Shown here: piece by piece, positions 8,888 to 17,446 of the stretch
How the letters are laid out: each line of letters starts with the position of its first letter
How positions within the stretch are numbered: the stretch's first letter is position 1
Assembly (NCBI GenBank): GCA_963788965.1
Contig: CAWBIK010000005.1
Coordinates: 806,001 to 870,000 of the forward strand
DNA: 64,000 nucleotides
Source of the DNA: QHXQ01 sp963788965
Lineage (GTDB): Bacteria; Acidobacteriota; Blastocatellia; Pyrinomonadales; Pyrinomonadaceae
Direction: 5' to 3'
Made by a program: the position numbers and the translations under genes
Notes under the pieces: generated by a model
Database searches by the model: none
What the model was told of the DNA's origin: nothing
What the model saw: the letters and a program-made list of their open reading frames with translations, nothing else

Positions 8888-11292
8888 ATGCCACAAGAAA
8901 AGATTCAACCAGCAGCCAACGTTGACCGGGCGCTGACGGTGGGCCACGAAAGCGCGCCTTACTGGTTGGCCGCGCTGATTGAATCCGCCGACGATTCCAT
9001 CATCAGCAAAACGCTCGACGGCTTTATCACCAGTTGGAACAAAGGCGCGGAGCGTATCTTCGGTTATCAGGCCGAAGAGATCATCGGGCAGCCCGCGTTG
9101 AATTTGATCCCGCCTGATTATCACGACGAAGAACCGCGCATCCTCCAACGCATCAGAAGCGGCGAACGCGTCGAACACTACGAAACGCTGCGCGTTAGGA
9201 AAGACGGCTCGTTAGTCGATGTGTCGCTGACCATCTCGCCAATTAAAAGGCCGGACGGCGAGATTATCGGCGCGTCGCAAATTGCCCGCGACATCACCAA
9301 GCTCAAGCAGGCAGAACAGGCCCTTCGCGACAGCGAAAATCACCTGCGGCTGATCACCAATGCGCTGCCCGTGCTAATCTCTTACGTGGACGCCGGGCAG
9401 CGTTATCGGTTCGTCAATCGCGGTTATACAGAATGGTTCGGGCGCGAGCGGGCAGAGTTGCTCGGCCGCCACTTACGCGAAGTGATCGGCGAGACGGCTT
9501 ACGCGGCGGTGCGCCCCGAATTGGCAAAAGTTTTTGCCGGCGAAGAAGTAGTCTTCGAGCGTTTCATGACCTACCCCGGCAACGACGAGCGTTATATCCA
9601 CGTCAACTACGTGCCCGACTTTGACGCCGCGACCGGCGCGGTCAGAGGTTTTTGCGCGCTCGTGCAGGATGTGTCCGCGCGCCGCGAGGCGCAAGAGCGG
9701 TTGCGCGAATCCGAGGCGCGCTTTGCCAAAGCCTTCAGCGCCAGCCCGCTCGTCTTGACGATCTCGTCGCTGGCCACGGGCAAGTTACTCGAAGTCAACG
9801 ACACGTTCGTCAACGTCACGGGCTTCACGCGCGCCGAAGCGATTGGCCGCACCACGCTCGAACTCGGCTTGTGGGCCAAGCCGCAAGACCGCGACGCAGA
9901 ACTGACCCAAGTGCGCCAGACCGGGCACGTGCGTAACGCCGAGTATCTGTTTCGCGTCCGCGACGGCGCGGAGATTTACGGGCTGCTCTCGGCGAACAGA
10001 TCGAGATCGGCGGCGAAGCCTTCACGCTCACCGTGATTCAAGACGTGACCGAGCGCAGGCGCGCCGAACAAGAGCGCGAAGCACTGTTGCGCCGCGAGCA
10101 AGCCGCGCGCTTGCAAGCCGAAGAGGCGAGCCGGTTGAAGGATGAATTTCTGGCCACCGTCTCGCACGAACTACGCACGCCGATGACCGCTATTCTCGGT
10201 TGGTCGCACATGCTCAAGACGGGCAAGTTCGATCAAGCGGGCACGACCCGCGCGCTCGACACGATCTATCGCAACGCCCAAGCGCAAGCGCAACTGATCG
10301 AAGACATACTCGACATCTCGCGCATCATCACGGGCAAAATCCGACTCGACGCGCGCCCCGTTTCACTCGCGCCCGTCATTCAAACCGCAGTTGAATCGTT
10401 GCGCCCGGCCATCGAAGCGAAGAAGATCGCGCTGGTCTTAAAGCTTGAGTTTGAACCGCGCATGGTCTATGCCGACCCAGACCGCTTGCAGCAAGTGGTC
10501 TGGAACTTGTTGTCAAACGCCATCAAGTTCACGCCGGATGGCGGACAGGTCACGGTCGAACTTGCCAGCGATGAAGTGCAGACGCGCATCGTCGTGACCG
10601 ACACGGGGCGCGGCATCGAAGCGGAGTTTCTCCCGTTTGTGTTCGACCGCTTTCGACAGGCCGACGGCTCAAGCACCAGACAACACGGCGGGTTGGGGTT
10701 GGGCTTGGCGCTCGTGCGGCATTTTGTCGAGTTGCATGGCGGGACGGTGGCCGCCGAGAGCGCAGGCGTCGGCGCGGGCGCAACCTTCATCGTGCAATTG
10801 CCGCTGGCGAAAACGTCCATCAGTCAGGTCGCATCAATTAGTGAGGCGAACATAAACACGTTGCCCGCGCAGTCGCGGCCCGCGCAGTCAATTGTCGATG
10901 GCAGTAAACTCAAGGACCTGCGCGTGCTGTTAGTGGATGACGACGAGGGCACACTCGAACTGCTGTCGTCCGTGCTGGCGCAGAGCGGGGCTGAAGTTAA
11001 AGGTCAGCCGAGCGTGCGCGGGGCATTGGCGCTGATCAAGACGTGGCGGCCGGATGTGATCGTGTCCGACATTGCCATGCCCGAAGAGGATGGCTATGCA
11101 TTCATCAAGCAGTTGCAAGCCCTGTCGCCGGAGGCGGGCGGCACGATCCCGATGATTGCGCTGACGGCTTATGTGGGCATCAAAGAGCGCGCCCAAGTAT
11201 TAGCGAGCGGCTTTCAGATGTACGTGCCCAAGCCGGTCGAACCGACTGAATTGCTTGAAGTGCTGGCGAACTACGTGCGCGCACATGATTAA
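8888..11292 (+). CDS. PAS/PAC hybrid sensor histidine kinase with receiver domain, one frameshift
   Basis: Two overlapping frames (8888-10036 and 10033-11292) make one kinase of about 800 residues. Three PAS domains lie in the first frame (about 15-135, 145-265, 275-380), the first with WNKGAERIFGYQAEEIIG. The second frame opens with the end of the third PAS unit (IQDVTERRRAEQ). It continues with HisKA (SHELRTPM, phospho-His), the HATPase N/G boxes (NLLSNAIKFTPDGG, DTGRGIE, GGLGLGLALVRH) and a receiver with the phospho-acceptor in IVSDIAMPEEDG. No membrane segment is seen, so it probably senses in the cytoplasm. The break is near 9991-9994: adding one G restores LLSAEQIEIGGEAFTL, the normal PAS ending. 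A sequencing error or a recent lesion are both possible. Confidence 0.85.
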
Positions 11293-11305
11293 CGTAGCGG
11301 CCGCG

Positions 11306-12034
11306 TTATTTATCCGCCGGGGCTTTGACCTCATAAATCAACATCGAGCGGTCGTCGCCGCCGCGCGCTAAAAAGTAGTTGCCGTTGAGCCGCCAATTAT
11401 ATTTGGACCAACGCGGGGCGAGCGTCTTATCGGGCACGTCTTTGTTCGAGAGGCCAAGCGTTTGCACGACCTCGCCGGTCTGTAAATTTCGGACGCGCAC
11501 GCTGCGGTCCTTATCACGAAAATCGGCCAGCAGTTGCCCGCTCTTGTCGAGCAGCACAAAATCATCGGTGCGATAGTAGCTCGTACTGTTCACGTCCTCG
11601 ACTTCATAGCATTTGAACTTCACCTGATACAGCTTTTGATCCTTCGGCACATCTAAGACCGATGCGCCTTCGCACGTCTCGACGACCGCGAGGTTCTTGT
11701 CCGGCGTTAGATAGACAACACTGTCCGCGCGATATTTAACTTCGACGCTCGCGGGCACGGGCGGCCCCGGTTGCCCGGTCGCCGCTTCGTAATACAACAC
11801 GGGGCGGTCGTTGCCGGCGATCAGGTAACGGCTATCGTCGCTGAACCCAAGCAGCCGCACATCGCGCTTCGGATTCGTCCGCATGATCTCGTATTGCGGC
11901 AGCCGCGCCAGTCCCTTGTCCGCCACCGCCCACACCATCAAGCTGCGCCCAACGTCCGTCGCCAGATACTTCTCATCCGGGCTGAGCTTGGTGGTGTCGT
12001 TATTAACTCTGGTCTTCTTGCTCGACGCGATCAA
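11306..12034 (-). CDS. WD40-like repeat protein, 5' end uncertain
   Basis: A 242-residue stretch resembling WD40/quinoprotein-like blades: LSPDEKYLATDVGRSLMVW, FSDDSRYLIAG, LTPDKNLAVVETCEGA, and a final segment with NGNYFLARGGDDRSMLIYEV. The only start within this frame is a TTG at 12034 without a clear ribosome site. The frame stays open and protein-like upstream (including NPSYAIRSYNTRTGAVERE) until a TAG at 12128-12130. Beyond that it continues to an ATG at 12196. The gene therefore looks interrupted by a nonsense codon at position 23, or its true start is lost. It is divergent from the TonB-dependent receptor. Confidence 0.6.
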   Translation of the reverse strand: MIASSKKTRVNNDTTKLSPDEKYLATDVGRSLMVWAVADKGLARLPQYEIMRTNPKRDVRLLGFSDDSRYLIAGNDRPVLYYEAATGQPGPPVPASVEVKYRADSVVYLTPDKNLAVVETCEGASVLDVPKDQKLYQVKFKCYEVEDVNSTSYYRTDDFVLLDKSGQLLADFRDKDRSVRVRNLQTGEVVQTLGLSNKDVPDKTLAPRWSKYNWRLNGNYFLARGGDDRSMLIYEVKAPADK

Positions 12035-12267
12035 CTCACGTTCAACTGCGCCGGTGCGCGTGTTGTAGCTGCGAATCGCGTAGCTTGGATTATCAAACGC
12101 ACCCGTGCGTTCAGAACCCCGGTTGTACTACGAGGCGTGGTAGTAGTTCGCGCCCGCCCGTACAATCCGTGGTTTCGGAAGGGCCGCGCTTCTCATCCGT
12201 CACGCCAATCCAGATTCATCGACCTCTGGGTTAGAACCGACGGTATGAGCTACTTCAACAACACAAG

Positions 12268-15200
12268 GTGATCAAAGTGACAACCAAGAATCGATTTCGC
12301 TTGCCGCTACTTCTGCTTGCGCTCTTGACCTTCATCGCGGCCCCGGTCGCCGCGCAGTCTCCCAACACGGCGTCGATGATCGTCGTCGTCGTCGATCAAA
12401 CCGGCGCAGTCGTCAAGGACGCCAACGTTTCAGTGGTGAACACGGCGACCGGCGACGTGCGCGAGTCCGTCTCTGGCAGCGACGGCAGTGCCACCATTCC
12501 GGCGCTGTCGCTGACGGGAACCTACACGGTCAGCGTGTCGAAGCAGGGCTTCGGCAACGAAGAACTCAAGGACATCACGCTGCGCTCAGGTGAGACGGCG
12601 ACCCTGAAGGTGAAGCTTCTTGTCGGTTCCGCGAATGCGGAGGTGACTGTCTACGGCACTAGCGAAGGCGTGCGCGCGAACCCGCAGATCGGCCTCCCGC
12701 TCGATAGCCCGCAAATCAACGAGACGCCGATCCTCGGCCGCAAGGCGACAACGTTGCCGCTCCTAAATTCGGCGTTCCGGCAGGGGAAGGGCACGGGCGA
12801 TCTCTTCGTCAACGCAACGTACTTCATCACCGGCGTCGGCTCGCGCCGGGCCACCACGTTCACGCTCGACGGCGCGAACAACGATGAGGGGTGGGGGCGT
12901 CAGACGGCGATTGCCACCGTGCCGCTCGGAGCCATTCAGGAAATCAACGTGCTCTCGAACGCGTTTTCGTCCGAGTTCGGCTGGACCTCCGGCCCCGCGT
13001 TGAACATCGTCACCAAGTCCGGCACGAACGATTTTCACGGCGAAGGCTTGTTCATGCTCCGGCCCGGTGGTAGCTGGCAGGCGAAGACGTTCTCGACCAA
13101 AGGCTTCTGCCCATCTTCTGTGCCGAGTTGCACGACGCCCACCACGCTCAACGCGATCAACCCGGTGGACATTCCGGATCAACTGAGCCAATTCTCCGGC
13201 TCGATTGGCGGGCCCATCGTCAAAGACAAGACCTTCTTCTTCGTCACGGCTGACTACACGCGGCAGAATCGAACGACGTTTCTCTCGACCACGCTGCCGG
13301 CCTTCCTGTTGCCGGCCGATGGCAGCCTCGACTACACGGGGCACTACCGCCAGTTCCTCTTCGACGGCCGGCTGGACCACAAGCTCACGTCGAACCAGAC
13401 GTTGATGGTGCGCTTTAACGTTGATCGGTTTTTCGACGACAACCCGCAGGACGCCGTGGGCGGCACGAACGCACCGAGCGTCGCGCGCAGATACTCGCGG
13501 CGGTCATGGACGGCGCAGGTCAATCACACGGCGGTCCTCAACCCGACGCTGCTCAACGAGGCGCGCTTTGCCTACCTGCATGGCGATCCGATCACGCTCT
13601 GGGAAGCGAAGAACCTTTCAACGACCTACACGCGCGCTGGTAATGTGCCGTTCACCATCGGCCAGTCGCGCGCCTCCGACATCTTCAGTCACCAGTGGCA
13701 ATTCTCGGACACGCTGTCGTGGTCACTTGGCAAACACTACCTGCGCTTCGGCGGCAGCGTGCTCCGGCACACTTCAGGCGGCACTGGCAGCGAGCCGGGC
13801 ACCGCGATCCTCGGCACGTTCACGTTCAGGAACACGACGACCGCGCCCTTCGATCAGTTGACGCTGAACGACGTGCAGAACTACACGCAGCCGATCAACT
13901 TCGGGATCGACAGATACAATCTGCCGCAGTGGCTCTTGACCGGGTTCGTGCAGGACGATTGGAAAGTGCGCCCGGATTTCACGTTGAATCTCGGCCTCCG
14001 CTACGACCAGCAGACGCTGACTGACGACAAGAACAACTTCGCGCCGCGCATCGGCTTCGGTTGGCATCCGGGCGGCGATGCGCGCTGGTCGATTCGCGCT
14101 GGCTACGGCATGTATTACACGCAGATTCGTTCCAACGCGGTTGCCGGCTTCTTGGTGAACGGGCTGGACGGCTTGACCACCTACACCGCGGTTGCCGGGC
14201 AGACCGGCTTCCCGACCTGCCTGACATGCGCCCCGGTGAACGTTGATCCGAGAACGCTGCCTGCGTCGCAACTGCCGGCGCGCGACATCACGATCAGAGC
14301 CGGCCGGCGCGACTTCTATCAGGCGCAGTTCGCTCGATACGGGCTAAACTTCAACCTGCTGCCGAACTACCCGGATGAGTTGGTGAACCCGCGCAGCCAA
14401 GTGGTGTCCATCGGCGCGGAGCGCGAGGTGATCAAGGGATTCTTTGTCGGGGGCGACTACGTGCATCAGCACGTGAACGACCTCGACCGCACGATTGATT
14501 TGAACGCTCCGTCGCCCTTCGACCGCACAGCGCCCGGACAGGTGCGCAGCGTAGGCGCGGCCAATCTCACCCGGCCGATCCTGCCGGTCAACGGCGGCGT
14601 GCGTCAGGTCAACGTGTTGACGAACTTCGGCGTCGCCGATTACAACGGGTTGCAGACGAATTTCAGCTATCGCGGCCACCGGCGTATTTATGCCGCGGTC
14701 AGCTACACGCTATCGAAGGCGACCAACACTTTCGAGCCGGACGGCAACGGCATCGGGCCGAACCAGAGCATCATCTCGCGGCTCAACGAAGAGGAACGCG
14801 GGCCGAGCGTAGTCGATCAACGGCATCGCGCGGTCATCACGTTCACCTACCGCTTCCCGCTCAACATCACGGCCGGCACGCTGACACAACTCGCGTCCGC
14901 GCGTCCGTTCAATGCCACCACCGGCATTGACAACAACGGCGACGGCGCGAACAACGACCGCCCCGTCATCGACGGCGCGGTCATCCGCAAGTCGGCGTTC
15001 CGTGGCACTCCGACCTCTGACGTGGCGGTCTTCGTCGAAGATCGCATCAAGCTGTCGGAACGCACGGCGCTCCTGCTCAGATTGGAAGGCTTCAACATCT
15101 TCAATCACGGGAACTACCTCGGCCGCGGACAGACGATCTACGGCGACACGGGCACACCGAATCCAACATTCGGTCAACTCGTAGCCGTCGGCACGACCAC

Positions 15201-15273
15201 GAACGCGCTCCCGGCGTTCGCCAACGTCGATCCGCCGCGCATGTTCCAACTGCAAGCCCGGTTCATCTTCTAA
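12268..15273 (+). CDS. TonB-dependent receptor, Oar-like, with carboxypeptidase-regulatory-like domain
   Basis: A 1001-residue outer-membrane protein. A signal peptide (LPLLLLALLTFIAAPVAAQ) is followed by a carboxypeptidase-regulatory-like Ig domain (about 35-115), a plug with LDGANNDEGWGRQ and NAFSSEFGWTSGPALNIVT (about 125-255), and a large beta-barrel. The C-terminus ends in FQLQARFIF, the terminal Phe expected for barrel assembly. Oar-type receptors are typical of Acidobacteriota and thought to import large oligomers; the substrate is unknown. ACAAGG at 12264-12268 best suits the GTG at 12277, three codons inside the given start. A terminator hairpin follows at 15302. Confidence 0.93.
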   Translation: MIKVTTKNRFRLPLLLLALLTFIAAPVAAQSPNTASMIVVVVDQTGAVVKDANVSVVNTATGDVRESVSGSDGSATIPALSLTGTYTVSVSKQGFGNEELKDITLRSGETATLKVKLLVGSANAEVTVYGTSEGVRANPQIGLPLDSPQINETPILGRKATTLPLLNSAFRQGKGTGDLFVNATYFITGVGSRRATTFTLDGANNDEGWGRQTAIATVPLGAIQEINVLSNAFSSEFGWTSGPALNIVTKSGTNDFHGEGLFMLRPGGSWQAKTFSTKGFCPSSVPSCTTPTTLNAINPVDIPDQLSQFSGSIGGPIVKDKTFFFVTADYTRQNRTTFLSTTLPAFLLPADGSLDYTGHYRQFLFDGRLDHKLTSNQTLMVRFNVDRFFDDNPQDAVGGTNAPSVARRYSRRSWTAQVNHTAVLNPTLLNEARFAYLHGDPITLWEAKNLSTTYTRAGNVPFTIGQSRASDIFSHQWQFSDTLSWSLGKHYLRFGGSVLRHTSGGTGSEPGTAILGTFTFRNTTTAPFDQLTLNDVQNYTQPINFGIDRYNLPQWLLTGFVQDDWKVRPDFTLNLGLRYDQQTLTDDKNNFAPRIGFGWHPGGDARWSIRAGYGMYYTQIRSNAVAGFLVNGLDGLTTYTAVAGQTGFPTCLTCAPVNVDPRTLPASQLPARDITIRAGRRDFYQAQFARYGLNFNLLPNYPDELVNPRSQVVSIGAEREVIKGFFVGGDYVHQHVNDLDRTIDLNAPSPFDRTAPGQVRSVGAANLTRPILPVNGGVRQVNVLTNFGVADYNGLQTNFSYRGHRRIYAAVSYTLSKATNTFEPDGNGIGPNQSIISRLNEEERGPSVVDQRHRAVITFTYRFPLNITAGTLTQLASARPFNATTGIDNNGDGANNDRPVIDGAVIRKSAFRGTPTSDVAVFVEDRIKLSERTALLLRLEGFNIFNHGNYLGRGQTIYGDTGTPNPTFGQLVAVGTTTNALPAFANVDPPRMFQLQARFIF

Positions 15274-15301
15274 GTGCAGGCGGCCAAGGTTTCGAGGTAT
15301 G

Positions 15302-15330
15302 AAGGGCGCTGAAGGTTCAGCGCCCTTTGT
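15302..15330 (+). terminator. Rho-independent terminator of the Oar-like receptor gene
   Basis: AAGGGCGCTGAA (15302-15313) pairs with TTCAGCGCCCTT (15316-15327), followed by TTGTT. It lies 29 bp after the receptor stop codon. Confidence 0.75.
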
Positions 15331-15412
15331 TCATCTTAGAGGCGCAGCCCGACAACTCCTCAACGCAGAGACACACGACGCCCCGCCTCGGCCCGCAGCA
15401 AGGGCGCGCAGC

Positions 15413-17212
15413 TTAACGGATGCGCGTCATCTGTCGCCAGAAGAAGCGGCCGAGGCGCGAGAGGGCGTTGCGATCTTTGGCGGTGGATTGTTCGGGCGCG
15501 ATGCCGAGCGCGGCGGCGAGTTGCGGGTTGGGCGGGGCGATGTCTTCGTCGCCGTGCTTTTCTGTGAGCCAGCGGTCGAAGATGCGTGTGACGGCGCGGC
15601 GGTCGGCCACTGCGGCTTCGGCGACGAACGCGCCGCGCAGATCATCCAACTCGGCGATCTCAAAGCGGTTCGCTTCGTGATAACGGCGCAGGGCCGTGAA
15701 GACGCGCGCGCTGCCGATCAGTTTCTCCAACGCCTCGAACATGAGCGCGCCTTTGGCCGTGACGATGGCCGCGTACTGGAACGAGTTGCGATACTCGCGC
15801 GCAGGGCGGTCGGCCGCCATGTCGTCGCCGCCGAACGTGCGATAGATTTCATAGACGCCGCGCAGTTGATCGTCACGCGCTTGCTCCGCGCGCTCAGGTC
15901 CTAGCGTCTCGCGATAATAGACGAGCGCCGACCAGTGCGCGAGCGATTCGTCGAGCACGGGCGTGCGGTCGGGCGCGCTGCCTACCGTCATGCCCCACCA
16001 TTGATGCGCGACCATGTGCGCGACCGCGAACTCAAGACTATCTTCGACCGACGCGCGTTGTTCGCGCACAAGCTCCGGCAGGTTACGCATCGAGGGCGCG
16101 TCGAAATCCACGTAGAACGCGCTCGCAATCACCGACAGGTTGGTGAACTCGGCGCTGCCCAGACCGGCGACGAGCGGTGCTTCCGCGACGCTCACAGACG
16201 GATAAGGCAGCGGGCCGAAGCGCGCGTTGAAGAGACGCACGGCCGTCGCGGCCACGTCGAGCGCGCGCCGGCCGATCTTCTCGTGCTCGCCCGTCCAGAT
16301 CGAACGCACGCGCACGCCTTCGACCGTGCGCTCCTCCGACTTCAAAGCGCGCCCCGCCAGCAGCGCGAAGCTGCGCAAGTTCGCGCCCGCGAAGTGGAGC
16401 GTCGTGCCGGCGTACAAGTCGCGCAGGTTGTTTGCGCTCTGCTGCACCGCGCCGCGCGCTTCGCCTGAAGTGTAGAGCTTTACGTTAGCCGACGTGGCGA
16501 CGCCGACCTCGTAATCGGCCACTTCGGCGAAGATAAGATCGCCGACGCCGGGTTTGATCTCGCGTTGCCACTCGTTGCCGTCGCGCACGGCCAGCACGGG
16601 ATAAGCCGCGCCGAGCAGCATGACGCCGCGCGCACTGAAGTTGAGATCGCGTGCGCGCCGCGTCTCGCGCGTGTTCCTGAGCGCCGCGCCCATTTGCTGC
16701 ACAAGATGCGCGGACAGACTCGTCTCGTCCGGGTCAAGCTCAGGCACGCGGCCGTGGAAGGTCAGTTCAAGCTCAGTACTTGCGCCCGCCGCAACCGGCT
16801 CGCGCAGCGAGACACGCAACAGCGTGGCCTGTTCGTCGAGCGCATAAGCGAGCGGCGTCTGCGACGCAGCCGCGCGCACCGAGTCGATCTCGATGCGCGG
16901 TTCGTCGGTTGATTGCGCGTCGCTGGTGTTCGCGTTGGGCGGGTTGTTATGCGGCGCGGAAGATTCGCCGCGCAGGTTGGCGTAGAGATGAAAATAGACG
17001 ACCGACGCGGGCTTCGTGTCGCGGTTGATCCAGCGCACGCGCTCCGTGCCCGTGAACGTGCGGTTGTCGAAGTCGAGCTTAAAGTTGATCTGATAACGCG
17101 GGCGCGGCGCGGGCGTGCTGTTAGGCTGCGCCACGCAAGGTGCGACGCACAGCAACAGGCAGAGTGCGCCCAAAGCGAACAGCCATAAGCTCGTCGGATT
17201 AGCTCTTAACAC
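15413..17212 (-). CDS. M1 (gluzincin) aminopeptidase-like protein lacking the catalytic glutamate
   Basis: An exported M1-family protein of about 600 residues. After a signal peptide (LWLFALGALCLLLCVA) comes the beta-rich N-domain (about residues 35-220), then the thermolysin-like domain. The usual HEXXH reads HMVAH (residues 399-403): the Glu that activates water is Met. Both zinc His and the third ligand, the Glu of DESLAHW exactly 18 residues later, are kept, so zinc may still bind. GSAEF sits where the exopeptidase GxMEN motif belongs. It may be a non-catalytic binding protein. I placed the start at the GTG at 17212, which gives a normal signal peptide. An ATG at 17281 would add 23 residues encoded by the 21-bp repeat array. 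Confidence 0.85.
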   Translation of the reverse strand: MLRANPTSLWLFALGALCLLLCVAPCVAQPNSTPAPRPRYQINFKLDFDNRTFTGTERVRWINRDTKPASVVYFHLYANLRGESSAPHNNPPNANTSDAQSTDEPRIEIDSVRAAASQTPLAYALDEQATLLRVSLREPVAAGASTELELTFHGRVPELDPDETSLSAHLVQQMGAALRNTRETRRARDLNFSARGVMLLGAAYPVLAVRDGNEWQREIKPGVGDLIFAEVADYEVGVATSANVKLYTSGEARGAVQQSANNLRDLYAGTTLHFAGANLRSFALLAGRALKSEERTVEGVRVRSIWTGEHEKIGRRALDVAATAVRLFNARFGPLPYPSVSVAEAPLVAGLGSAEFTNLSVIASAFYVDFDAPSMRNLPELVREQRASVEDSLEFAVAHMVAHQWWGMTVGSAPDRTPVLDESLAHWSALVYYRETLGPERAEQARDDQLRGVYEIYRTFGGDDMAADRPAREYRNSFQYAAIVTAKGALMFEALEKLIGSARVFTALRRYHEANRFEIAELDDLRGAFVAEAAVADRRAVTRIFDRWLTEKHGDEDIAPPNPQLAAALGIAPEQSTAKDRNALSRLGRFFWRQMTRIR

Positions 17213-17427
17213 GAGCAGATTATGACCTAATCCGGTTGGATTATGTCTTAACACGATCAGATTATGCCGCGACGCGAGCATGTTACGTCTTAATGCAACT
17301 GGATTAGGTCATAATCTCATCGGATTATGCCTTAGCCCGATGAGATTATGACCTAATCCGATCAGATTATCTCTTAATCCGATCAGCTTATGACGTAATC
17401 CAAGCGGATTATGTCTTAACGTCCGTT
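17197..17427. repeat. 21-bp tandem array of GATTA/TAATC half-sites (eleven units)
   Basis: Eleven contiguous units start every 21 bp from 17197 to 17407. A typical unit is GATTATGACCTAATCCGATCA. GATTA and its complement TAATC alternate about every 10-11 bp, so half-sites fall on one face of the helix. There are no spacers. The array lies upstream of the M1-like gene and reaches past the stop of the HEAT-cyclophilin gene side. A decayed unit may extend into the signal-peptide codons. Confidence 0.85.
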
Positions 17428-17446
17428 GCAAAGCGAAGTCGCCGGT

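Noticed and set aside
15299..15904. Plus-strand open frame opposite the M1-like gene
   Set aside because: It begins inside the receptor terminator hairpin and has no recognisable domain; the minus strand clearly codes.
17197..17427. CRISPR array or plasmid iterons
   Set aside because: Units are contiguous without spacers and no cas genes exist nearby. No replication initiator gene is in the window.
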